From Bacteroidota bacterium (lineage in GTDB: Bacteria; Bacteroidota; Bacteroidia; JAADEI01): a stretch of 38,603 nt of DNA. Made by a program: the position numbers and the translations under genes. The stretch spans positions 1-38,603 of the forward strand of contig JALWYU010000097.1 in the NCBI GenBank assembly GCA_026992635.1. Reading direction: 5' to 3'. Shown piece by piece: positions 1-7,061 of this stretch. Numbering within the stretch: the first letter of the stretch is position 1; every line of letters begins with the position of its first letter. Below the pieces are notes generated by a model that ran no database searches, was not told the DNA's origin, and saw only the letters and a list, made by a program, of their open reading frames with translations.

Positions 1-84
1 ACAGAGGCAACCAGTAAGGAAGCGTTAAGAGTGATGCAGGTGTTGGGCGTACCAACTGATAGAGTAGTGTTGTCCAGGCACTGA
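1..84 (+). CDS. Transposase C-terminus (partial, copy A)
   Basis: The frame is open from base 1 to the TGA at 82-84 and encodes the final 27 residues of an IS1634-like transposase, beginning TEATSKEALRV and ending VVLSRH. It is identical to the last 27 codons of the broken copy B downstream. Only the C-terminal tail is present, so whether copy A is intact cannot be judged here. Confidence 0.55.
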   Translation, partial: TEATSKEALRVMQVLGVPTDRVVLSRH

Positions 85-155
85 AAACGAAATGGATTAA
101 ACAAATGTGATGAATTGATTAAGTGAGAGGTGGAGGGAAAAGTGTCAAACTCGGG
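1..155 (+). mobile_element. Right end of an IS1634/IS4-like insertion sequence (copy A, continues left of window)
   Basis: These bases hold the last codons of a transposase, a short non-coding tail and a putative terminal repeat ending in gtgtcaaactcggg. The same 155 bases recur perfectly at 1394-1548, and both copies diverge right after the final ggg, which marks that point as the element's right boundary. The rest of copy A lies outside the window. Family assignment comes from the transposase in copy B; the terminal repeat is inferred because the left end is not visible. Confidence 0.6.
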
Positions 156-1477
156 TTGAAGGCATTGAGTTTAACCTGGGGTGTGTGGGGTGTGTTGCCC
201 ATGAAGAGCACGTACCGGTTCTGGAACCGGTTGTGGAGTCAGCGAGAGGTGAATGCCACGTTGCAACCGCCAACAATCAGTGAGGTGCTGGAGTATGTGG
301 GCAGGCGTCCGTATGCTCGTTTGACCATGGGCGCCTGGTTCCTGTCGTTGCGTCCTGACCGTCCTTTGCTGTTTGACATGACACATCTGTTCACTTGGAG
401 CGAAGGGATAGACAGTTCGTGCATAGGCTGGAATGCGGAGAAGAAGTGGCTACCACAGGTGCGGACGGCACTGGTCAGTGCGGGCGACCGGCTCGCTATC
501 CTGGAGATGGCAGGTGGCGACCTTCATGAACTGCACATGCTCCAACACTTACAGGAGAGTTTATTTGAGTCGGAGAAGATCAGCAAGCCGTTGACGTTGG
601 TTTCGGACAGGGCGTGCGTGAGTCGGCAACTGGTTGAGCGTCTCCTGTCTGCTGGTCAGCCATTTGTGTTGCCTTTGCGGAAGAATATGGTTTCTGAAGA
701 TTTGTATAGCAGGCGGCCGGAGCGATATTTCAAGTTTTGCAAGCGTCGGATAGGATGGCTGGAAGCGAAGGAACAGATTGGCACGTACACTGTCCGGTTG
801 CTGTGATTTCACGACCCTGTGCTGGGTGGTTATCAGGAGAAAGACAGGCGATGGCTTGCGGAGCGGGAGCGACGGACATGAAAGCAAGTGAGGTGTTTGA
901 GTTCTACAAGATGCGCCAGCATGTGGAGCAGGTTGTGGACAGGCTAAGGAATCACATTTTGGCGGAGGGTTCTTACATGCGGAATGACGATCAGTTGCAG
1001 GGCTGGTTGTGGGTGGTGTTGCTTGCCTTGCAGGTGCACTGGTACATCTTAGATAGGCTGAAGGCGGTGGGATTATTGAAGCACTGGAGTGTAGATGAGG
1101 TGTTGCGTGAGTTACGGGAGATAAGACGTGAGCCCACGCCTACGGGTTGGCGACTCACGCCTGTTTCTCGGGGTGTAAGGAACATGCTCACTAAGTTGGG
1201 GTTTGATCGGTTCATATGGGGATAAAAGAGGAGATTTGTGTTGAAGTTTTTTGCGTTGCAGGTAGCGACGTTGATGGAACAGAAGTTGGCGGAGGCGGGT
1301 TTAGGTATTTCGTGGCGGAAGGCAGTGGATTTGTTGCGAGATGTTCAGGCGGTGAAAGTATCGTTTGCGGATGGGACGGTCAGTTGGGTACGCACAGAGG
1401 CAACCAGTAAGGAAGCGTTAAGAGTGATGCAGGTGTTGGGCGTACCAACTGATAGAGTAGTGTTGTCCAGGCACTGA
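156..1477 (+). pseudogene. Broken IS1634-family (IS4-like DDE) transposase
   Basis: The catalytic triad is visible across frames: a first Asp in LLFDMTHLFTW, a second Asp in LVSDRACVS, and a Glu region in FYKMRQHVEQVVDRLRN. The gene is broken in three places. A TGA at 804-806 interrupts the first frame, after which FHDPVLGGYQEKDRRWLAERERR still reads as transposase up to a TGA at 879-881. The reading then shifts frame to MKASEVF, and a TAA at 1223-1225 interrupts the C-terminal part before the final TGA at 1475-1477. The N-terminus is missing. The ORF starting at 123 is a chimera that begins inside the right end of copy A. It cannot encode active transposase. Confidence 0.7.
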
Positions 1478-1548
1478 AAACGAAATGGATTAAACAAATG
1501 TGATGAATTGATTAAGTGAGAGGTGGAGGGAAAAGTGTCAAACTCGGG
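1394..1548 (+). repeat. Direct repeat of bases 1-155 (155 bp, identical)
   Basis: Base-by-base reading shows complete identity with 1-155 at a constant offset of 1393. The repeat covers the transposase 3' end, its stop codon and the non-coding right terminus. The perfect identity contrasts with the several disabling mutations elsewhere in copy B. Confidence 0.9.
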
Positions 1549-1628
1549 AACTGGCGAATTTCAGGTGGATAGCGCAAATGTATGCTCAGCACCCGATAGC
1601 AATTCCTCCACTTTGTCCAGTTTGCCGT

Positions 1629-1757
1629 CTATGAGTGCTCACCACACGATCGCCACGCTTCACGTTCCTGGCTCATAGCCTTTTCCAGGGCTCCCTCAGC
1701 AATTTGTTGCGGTTGCTTTCGGATTTGTTCCTTAACTTGCTTGTAGGTGTGTGAGGA
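1629..1757 (-). pseudogene. Possible IS256/Mutator-like transposase remnant
   Basis: A short minus-strand frame, too small for the ORF track, reads HTYKQVKEQIRKQPQQIAEG followed by ALEKAMSQEREAW and ends at a TAG (1629-1631). The Glu/Arg/Lys/Gln-rich composition and the ALEKAMSQER stretch resemble the N-terminal helical region of IS256/Mutator transposases. The end-like sequence upstream (1831-1864) is consistent with this. The fragment is only 42 residues, so the family call is tentative. Confidence 0.3.
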
Positions 1758-1759
1758 AG

Positions 1760-1801
1760 CCCGAAAGGGAGAGGGAGGGATTTCCTCCCCTCCTTTTCGG
1801 G
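1760..1801. other. Imperfect hairpin (possible relic terminator)
   Basis: Arms cccgaaagggagagggagg and cctcccctccttttcggg pair with a few mismatches around a five-base loop (gattt). No T-run follows on either strand. It may be a terminator-like structure belonging to the transposon debris; function is unknown. Confidence 0.35.
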
Positions 1802-2013
1802 AATGTTGCTGGTAAACAGTATGTTGTGCCAGGCTCTCCCTGACACAATTTTTGAAACACTCCCTTCAGAACCAGGACGGGGATGTTTGGGTTTTGGCTA
1901 TGGGGAATTGCTCTTTCCTTTCATAGGGATTAAATTTTGACAAACGCATTGCCATGATGGGTTATTTCGGATAGAGGAAGTAAACAACCCATATGACATG
2001 TAGATTAACTTAA

Positions 2014-2271
2014 GGGTTTGGCTTTGAAACATTCCCCGTCATCGCCGGCTATACCAATTCCTTTGGGCAGGGCTCTAACGACTTCTACATCCTCAAACTC
2101 AACCCCAACGGAAACTTTATCTCGTGTCCTGGCGGATGCCAAACTGCCGCCAGCGGAACAACCAGTTCAGGGGCATACACCACAAGTGGCGGACTCACCG
2201 ATTCGGGCGGAATCCTCAGCTCAGGCGGAACCACCAGCTCCGGCGGAACACTTACGAACATCTGTCCATAA
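2014..2271 (+). pseudogene. 3' remnant of a secreted beta-propeller-type protein
   Basis: In a frame missing from the ORF track, because it has no start codon, the sequence encodes AGYTNSFGQGSNDFYILKLN followed by PNGNFISC. This is characteristic of SBBP-like beta-propeller blades found in large extracellular proteins. A Gly/Ser/Thr-rich tail with repeats such as DSGGILSSGG and TSSGG follows and ends NICP at a TAA (2269-2271). The frame is closed upstream by the TAA at 2011-2013, directly after the transposon debris. The body of the gene has therefore been deleted or displaced, probably by IS activity. No start or ribosome-binding site is visible, so expression is unlikely. Confidence 0.6.
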
Positions 2272-2272
2272 G

Positions 2273-2992
2273 CTACTCCACTTGCGATTGCAGGGGCTTA
2301 TCCCGACGGCGAATCTCCAGATGGATACCCAGACCTGCCGAAAAACGTACTTCCACAAAGCGCCAGTACGCATCAAACAGGTGTTCACCCACAATCCCCT
2401 TCAAATGGACGAACAAATGAAACCACTGGTAAAAGTACAGGTGATAGCCTATGGTGAATGCAACCGAAGGATTGACACCCCATTGGTTGCCCGTGCGCAT
2501 TTGGACCAGACTGAGTCCCGGTTGAAAAGCCACGAACAGGTCATGCATGGCGAATTGCCAGTGACGCGCAATGCCTGAAAATACTGAATGGTAGGCAATA
2601 AACCGTGGGGCGCTACCACCGTTGCCGTCTCCGCTCAGTGTACTGCCCAGTTGCCCCAGAAAGTAATAAGAGTCCGAAAGCCAGGAAATGTTCGCACTCG
2701 GATAAACCTGGAGAATGCCATGGGCGAAGAAATAGCCCTCAAACCGATGAAAATTGAAAGCGGGAGTAAGTGTCAGACGACTGGCAATGCGCTCGGGAAC
2801 AGGGAGATTTGTACTGGCTTGCTCGCTGACTGGAACCAGCTGCGCAGGCGCTTCTCTGAAAGATGATGGTGCCCGATCCCCGGAAGAAAGCATGTCATTC
2901 GGTCCAGCCAGACTCTGCATAAGCAATACAGCGCCCACACCCAATTGCATACCTGGCGTGTACCTCCCGCTCATTGGTTGTTGCCTCCCCAT
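2273..2992 (-). CDS. Predicted outer membrane beta-barrel protein (hypothetical)
   Basis: This 239-residue protein has a plausible signal region (LGVGAVLLMQSLAG) and then a body rich in alternating aromatic and hydrophobic segments, such as GYFFAHGILQVYPSANISWL and GYHLYFYQWFHLFVHLKG. These suggest membrane beta-strands. I do not recognise a named family. Its start lies 22 bp inside the end of the upstream gene (2971-3687), which has similar length and character, so the two are probably co-transcribed and may be paralogues. They follow msrA and the MBL-rhodanese gene on the same strand. It ends two bases from the beta-propeller remnant on the other strand. Confidence 0.6.
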   Translation of the reverse strand: MGRQQPMSGRYTPGMQLGVGAVLLMQSLAGPNDMLSSGDRAPSSFREAPAQLVPVSEQASTNLPVPERIASRLTLTPAFNFHRFEGYFFAHGILQVYPSANISWLSDSYYFLGQLGSTLSGDGNGGSAPRFIAYHSVFSGIARHWQFAMHDLFVAFQPGLSLVQMRTGNQWGVNPSVAFTIGYHLYFYQWFHLFVHLKGIVGEHLFDAYWRFVEVRFSAGLGIHLEIRRRDKPLQSQVE

Positions 2993-3687
2993 AGCCGGAA
3001 CAATCTATAGCTGACGCTCACCGTAATCAGCAGATGCCCTTCTAAAAAGGAGTAGGGCGAACTGGCAAAGTGCACACTTCCGGCTGGCTGACGAATCGCA
3101 CGGATTTCCTTTGTCAGATGAAACATGTACTGAACCGTAAGGGAAAGGTCAGCGCGCATGGTGAGAAAATAATGCGTGCCCAACCCCGCCTGCACTGCAG
3201 ATCCCCAGCGATCCGCAAAAACTTCAGGATTGGCAATGAGACTTTTCCGATTGTAATCAAAGCAATGCCCAGCAAGAATGTACGGTAGGAAGTGGGATGG
3301 CGAATGCTCATTCATTTTCACCAGATAGAAAAGGACAGACCATCCAATGTGGTAGTAGAGGCTCCGAACGCCCGGAGGTACATGAATCAGAATGTAGTCC
3401 AGATACCATTCGGTGTTGACGCGGGGACTCAGCTGGATTCGGTGGTGGCCACCCGTACCCAATCCGGGGTTCACGCCATCGGTGCTGAACAGGCTGACGG
3501 TAGAACGAACGCCTGCACTCACCACACCCGCACTATGCCAAAATGAACGATTGGGGGAAAGCGTTCGCGACCAGGCGAAATTCAGATCCAGTACACTCAG
3601 CAGTACGCAATAGCTCGCCGCGATGACAAACCGGAAAGGGAACAGGTCAACATACAGTAGCCCATGCAGGCTGGATTTGCTGACCAT
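2971..3687 (-). CDS. Predicted outer membrane beta-barrel protein (hypothetical)
   Basis: This is a 238-residue protein with a hydrophobic N-terminal segment (FRFVIAASYCVLLSVL) that could act as a signal peptide. Strand-like segments follow, such as TEWYLDYILIHVPPG, GLGTHYFLTMRADLSLTVQY and EGHLLITVSVSYRLFRLW, the last ending near the C-terminus as in many outer membrane barrels. No named family was recognised. It sits 68 bp downstream of the MBL-rhodanese gene and overlaps the next barrel-like gene by 22 bp, suggesting translational coupling. Comparable size and position suggest a diverged pair. The start is the first ATG of the frame; an internal start is possible. Confidence 0.6.
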   Translation of the reverse strand: MVSKSSLHGLLYVDLFPFRFVIAASYCVLLSVLDLNFAWSRTLSPNRSFWHSAGVVSAGVRSTVSLFSTDGVNPGLGTGGHHRIQLSPRVNTEWYLDYILIHVPPGVRSLYYHIGWSVLFYLVKMNEHSPSHFLPYILAGHCFDYNRKSLIANPEVFADRWGSAVQAGLGTHYFLTMRADLSLTVQYMFHLTKEIRAIRQPAGSVHFASSPYSFLEGHLLITVSVSYRLFRLWGGNNQ

Positions 3688-3755
3688 AAAGTGCTGGATT
3701 CCTGTCCATTAAGCAGGGTCTGCAGACACGTTTACTGCTCAGGATTTTGACAGGC

Positions 3756-5138
3756 TTAAACGATGGAGGTGGTGGTGGTAGTGGCGGCGTCGGCAGGCGC
3801 TGGACGCAACACCCGAACGTAAGCACCCATACTGAAAACGGTCAATTGGGGGCGCAGCCGGCGAATCACAGATTCAGCAACGTCCGACCGGTAACCGCCA
3901 GCACAATGGACGACCACAGGCTTATCTGCCGGAATTTCCTCTATGCGTTCGGGCAGTTCATCCAGTGGGATATTGATAGCGTGGGCAAAGAACGGGCCCG
4001 TGGTTGCCACTTCGGCAGGTGTACGCACGTCAATAATCGTAAACCGATGAGGTGCGGACTGAAATTCCTCTATCGGGAAGCGAGGTGCCTGACTCTTTAA
4101 ATCCGAAGGAGTGAGAATTTTGAGGCCTGCCACAAAGGGCTCATAATAGATTTTGGCTAAGCGCCGCAAGTACTTTAGCAGGCTTTCAGCATCGTATCCC
4201 GCTAAGTAAAAGCGGTCGCCTGGCTTGAAAAAGGTTCCAATCCAGGTTTCCACATTTTCATTCCAGATGTCCGGAATGTTGATGGCGCCAGGTATATGTC
4301 CGGCAAGATAGTCTTCGTGCGCGCGAATATCCACGACGGGTACCTCCTCTTCCAGCGTGTCAACAAAGGGTACGCGTACCAGAGTGGTTTCAAGCGGAGG
4401 TGCTCCTTCTATATTGGTGTGCACGTCGTAAGCAAAATATGCCGGGATAAAGGGTTGATCCGCCAGTAGACGCCGGATGAATTCGTCTTTTTCGCGAACA
4501 TGAAATGCCCAGTTCTCCTGTTTTTCCCGGGCAATTGTGGAGACGGTTTCTTCGCGCATAGAGCGCCCACATAGCGAACCCTTACCATGGGCAGGGTAGA
4601 CGCGAACATAGCCCGGCAATTCAGCAAAAACCTCGTGGATTGTGTGGAACATCTGGCTGGCAAGGCGCTCACGTTGCTCCTGAATAGAACCTGCTTGCTC
4701 GCGCAGGTCAGGCCTGCCCACATCACCGATAAACAGGGAATCGCCGGTGAATACTGCCAGGGGTTCGCCATTTTCGTACAGGAGATAGGAATTATGGTCC
4801 GGCGAATGGCCAGGCGTAAATAGTGCTTCTACCTGAACGGACCCTACCTGAATTCGCTGGCGGTCATCTATTGGTTGATGAGGGTACTTTGCCTGAACTC
4901 GCGGATTGATGTAGATCGTTGCGCCCAGCCGCTCATACAGTTCTTTATGGGAGGAGACAAAGTCTGCATGTGGATGGGTTTCCAGCACTGCCACGAGCCG
5001 CGCACCTTTTTGCTGGATCCAGTCCAGATATGGCTTGGGATCCCTGCCCGGATCAACGAGTGCCGCCTCGCCATTGCTGACGAAAGCGTAGCCAAAATGG
5101 GCTAAGGGTTTGTCTACGAATTGTTTGATTTCAACCAT
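3756..5138 (-). CDS. MBL-fold hydrolase with two rhodanese domains (persulfide dioxygenase-like)
   Basis: The N-terminal ~240 residues form a metallo-beta-lactamase fold of the ETHE1/BaeB type. Metal motifs are ETHPHADF (His55, His57, Asp59), PGHSPDH, GDSLFIGDVGRPDL and PAHGKGSLCG. Phe after HAD, in place of the usual His, is common in this subgroup. Two rhodanese domains follow. The first (about 250-340) has AGYD where a catalytic Cys would be, so it is probably inactive. The second (about 360-445) has VVHCAGGYRSD with Cys412. Such fusions act in cytoplasmic sulfane-sulfur or persulfide handling; the exact substrate is inferred. The gene lies 14 bp downstream of msrA, suggesting a sulfur/oxidation-response operon. 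The C-terminus ends in a threonine run encoded by an (ACC)n repeat. Confidence 0.88.
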   Translation of the reverse strand: MVEIKQFVDKPLAHFGYAFVSNGEAALVDPGRDPKPYLDWIQQKGARLVAVLETHPHADFVSSHKELYERLGATIYINPRVQAKYPHQPIDDRQRIQVGSVQVEALFTPGHSPDHNSYLLYENGEPLAVFTGDSLFIGDVGRPDLREQAGSIQEQRERLASQMFHTIHEVFAELPGYVRVYPAHGKGSLCGRSMREETVSTIAREKQENWAFHVREKDEFIRRLLADQPFIPAYFAYDVHTNIEGAPPLETTLVRVPFVDTLEEEVPVVDIRAHEDYLAGHIPGAINIPDIWNENVETWIGTFFKPGDRFYLAGYDAESLLKYLRRLAKIYYEPFVAGLKILTPSDLKSQAPRFPIEEFQSAPHRFTIIDVRTPAEVATTGPFFAHAINIPLDELPERIEEIPADKPVVVHCAGGYRSDVAESVIRRLRPQLTVFSMGAYVRVLRPAPADAATTTTTSIV

Positions 5139-5152
5139 GGGTTGGGGATTTC

Positions 5153-5728
5153 TCAGGCGCCCTGTACAGAAGTTTGTTCACCGGGGTGAAGAACTTCTTC
5201 TTCCTGAATGACGCCTTGTTCAATGAGCTTCTGGAGTTTGGGCTGGATAACGACCTGACAGTAAGGTTGCCGCGGGTGACGAGCAAAGTAATTGTGGTGG
5301 TGGGGTTCAGCCTGCCAGAACTGGTCTAAGGGTTTGACTTCGGTGACGGGTGGCTTACCCCAGTAGATGTGCGCCCGCCGTAAGGCTTCTTGAATTACAG
5401 GGAGTTGCTCATCCGAAGTGTAAAGAATAATAGACCGGTACTGAGGACCAATGTCGTTACCCTGGCGATTGGGCGTCGTCGGATCATGCGCGGCAAAAAA
5501 GATGTCCAGGATTCGGGCTAAAGGGATTTGTTCCGGGTCAAAGCGCAGGCGTACGACTTCGGCATGCCCCGTCCTCCCTGTGCACACGTCTTCATAAGTG
5601 GGCTCGGGATAGTCCCCACCTGCATAGCCTGGCATGACTTCCACGATACCAGGCACCCGACGAAACACGGCTTCCATACACCAGAAACACCCACCACCCA
5701 GCACAATGGTTTCCGTCTCCCGATTCAC
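5153..5728 (-). CDS. msrA: Peptide-methionine (S)-S-oxide reductase MsrA
   Basis: MsrA reduces methionine-S-sulfoxide in proteins using thioredoxin. The diagnostic GGGCFWCMEAVFRRV lies at the N-terminus (catalytic Cys14 from the chosen start), followed by GYAGGDYPEPTYEDVCTG, HAEVVRLRFDP, FFAAHDPTTPNRQGNDIGPQ and the C-terminal HHHNYFARHPRQPYCQVV with a likely resolving Cys. The track ORF is extended upstream to 6010 into the divergent mscS gene by an Arg/Ser/Phe-rich sequence unlike MsrA. I therefore chose the GTG at 5728 (VNRETETIVLGGG), which gives 191 residues, normal for the family. It leads the minus-strand group with the MBL-rhodanese protein. No MsrB domain or gene is visible here. Confidence 0.9.
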   Translation of the reverse strand: MNRETETIVLGGGCFWCMEAVFRRVPGIVEVMPGYAGGDYPEPTYEDVCTGRTGHAEVVRLRFDPEQIPLARILDIFFAAHDPTTPNRQGNDIGPQYRSIILYTSDEQLPVIQEALRRAHIYWGKPPVTEVKPLDQFWQAEPHHHNYFARHPRQPYCQVVIQPKLQKLIEQGVIQEEEVLHPGEQTSVQGA

Positions 5729-5867
5729 GAACCCCTGACTTTTTGAATGAAACAAACTTTGCTGGCTTCGGGTTCCCGAACAAAAACAGCCAGAATTTCG
5801 TTTTACAAAAGAACGAAATTCGCACCCGAATCCGTACTTTATCCTCCAGAAAAAAAACTGGCTCGCC
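5729..5867. promoter_or_regulatory. Divergent msrA/mscS spacer with two inverted repeats
   Basis: This 139-bp spacer separates the msrA and mscS starts, so both promoters should lie here. It has a perfect 10-bp inverted repeat, gaatttcgtt and aacgaaattc, with a 9-base loop (5793-5821). A shorter one, ttcggg-tt-cccgaa, lies at 5767-5780. Either could be an operator or an RNA hairpin. No clear Bacteroidota promoter (TTTG and TAnnTTTG boxes) was found, and the regulator is unknown. Confidence 0.4.
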
Positions 5868-7061
5868 ATGAACCAGGCACTGGATGTACTTCGGCAAACC
5901 ACCATCCTGAACAATTCACTGGAGAACTGGATCATCGCACTCATTATCGTGGTGCTGTTCGTAGTGGGGGAGTGGCTCTTTCGCCGGTATATTCTAAGGC
6001 GGTTGCGCATACTTGCCCGGCGCAGCCAAACCTATCTGGACGACTTTCTCGCAGACTTCTTCATGAAAAACATCAACAGCTGGCTTATGCTGATCGTGGG
6101 TGTATACGTTGGCAGTCAGTGGCTGACCCTACCACATTTCATTACGCGTGTCATCTACTTTCTGTTCATTCTGGCAGTGACGATGTATGGTGCGTTTTTC
6201 CTGACGGCATTTCTGGATTTTCTGATCAAGCGCCGATTGATTGCTGACGAATCCAAATACACGGATATTGAGCTGCGTGCCCGTCAATCGTTGTTCCGAA
6301 CCTTTTCCGTGATTCTGAAGGTGTTGATCTGGCCACTTGCCTTCATCTTGGTGCTGGACAATATGGGTTATGATGTAACCGGATTAATTGCCGGGCTGGG
6401 CGTAGGGGGTATCGCCATCGGCCTGGCATTGCAAAGTGTGTTACAGGACATTATTGCTTCTTTCTCTTTGCAGATTGATCGCCCCTTTGTGGTAGGGGAG
6501 TGGATTCAAATTTCCAACGATGTGATGGGCACCGTAGAGCATATCGGGATTAAAACCACGCGCGTACGGAGCTGGACAGGCGAACAGCTCTCTATACCCA
6601 ACCGATTGCTCACCGACTCCATCATCCGGAATTACGGGCGGATTCGGGAACGACGCGCAACCTTGAAAATTGGAATCGTGTACGAAACGCCCATTGAAAA
6701 AGTTCAGCGGGTCTCGGACCTGCTCAAGCAAGCGGTAGAAAGTGTAGAGAAAACCCGATTTGAATATGCCAGCTTTAAGGAATTTGGCGATTTCAGTCTG
6801 GACTTCCTGCTGGTCTTTTATGTTCTGGATCCCAGTTATCGGGTTTATCTGGCAAAAGTAGAAGAGGTCAACACCCGGATCATGGAGATTTTCCAGCGGG
6901 AAGGCATTGAATTTGCCTATCCCACACAGATGCTGTATGTTCAGCAGGTTCGGGAGTCCGCACCGTCCTCAGACGGGGGTGAGTTACAGTCTGCCCAACG
7001 TGAATTGGCGTCTGCTTCGTCGGCTTCCTCTGGCACTTCCGAAAAATCCGTTCAGGGATGA
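5868..7061 (+). CDS. MscS-family mechanosensitive ion channel
   Basis: This 397-residue inner-membrane channel releases solutes on hypo-osmotic shock. Hydrophobic helices are at about 21-38, 71-88, 93-118 and 147-165. The pore helix is Gly/Ala-rich (GLIAGLGVGGIAIGLALQSV, 172-191), then LQDIIASFSLQIDRPFVVGEW enters the beta domain, with GTVEHIGIKTTRVRSWTGEQ and SIPNRLL as expected for MscS. The C-terminal alpha/beta domain extends to about 375 and a Ser-rich tail follows. It has more N-terminal helices than E. coli MscS. Its stop overlaps the next start by four bases (ATGA), indicating translational coupling to the secreted CxxCH protein. Confidence 0.9.
   Translation: MNQALDVLRQTTILNNSLENWIIALIIVVLFVVGEWLFRRYILRRLRILARRSQTYLDDFLADFFMKNINSWLMLIVGVYVGSQWLTLPHFITRVIYFLFILAVTMYGAFFLTAFLDFLIKRRLIADESKYTDIELRARQSLFRTFSVILKVLIWPLAFILVLDNMGYDVTGLIAGLGVGGIAIGLALQSVLQDIIASFSLQIDRPFVVGEWIQISNDVMGTVEHIGIKTTRVRSWTGEQLSIPNRLLTDSIIRNYGRIRERRATLKIGIVYETPIEKVQRVSDLLKQAVESVEKTRFEYASFKEFGDFSLDFLLVFYVLDPSYRVYLAKVEEVNTRIMEIFQREGIEFAYPTQMLYVQQVRESAPSSDGGELQSAQRELASASSASSGTSEKSVQG

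Larger units (their letters stand above)
156..1548 (+). mobile_element. 5'-truncated IS1634/IS4-like element (copy B)
   Basis: An internal transposase fragment runs in the same orientation as copy A and ends with the same right terminus. It starts abruptly at base 156, immediately after the right end of copy A, and no left terminal repeat precedes it. The simplest reading is that copy A inserted into the transposase gene of copy B, so the left part of B lies beyond the window. A tandem duplication with deletion would give the same picture. Confidence 0.6.
1549..2013. other. Degenerate intergenic stretch with transposon debris
   Basis: No intact gene is seen in this interval. It holds a possible IS256-like coding remnant (1629-1757, minus), a hairpin (1760-1801), and an end-like sequence at 1831-1864 (cctgacacaatttttgaaac) of the kind seen at termini of IS256/Mutator elements. 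From 1865 to 2013 nothing recognisable was found. The TAA at 2011-2013 closes the frame upstream of the beta-propeller remnant. Confidence 0.45.

Noticed and set aside
123-806. 227-residue ORF as a free-standing gene
   Set aside because: It begins in the right terminus of IS copy A and runs into the broken transposase of copy B, so it is a chimeric reading frame rather than a gene.
2018-2578. 186-residue + strand ORF, Pro/Gln-rich
   Set aside because: It overlaps the beta-propeller remnant in another frame and is then antisense to the barrel-like gene; it has no family features.
5729-6010. Upstream extension of MsrA to 286 codons
   Set aside because: The added residues do not resemble MsrA and overlap the start of mscS. 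The GTG at 5728 gives a normal-length protein.
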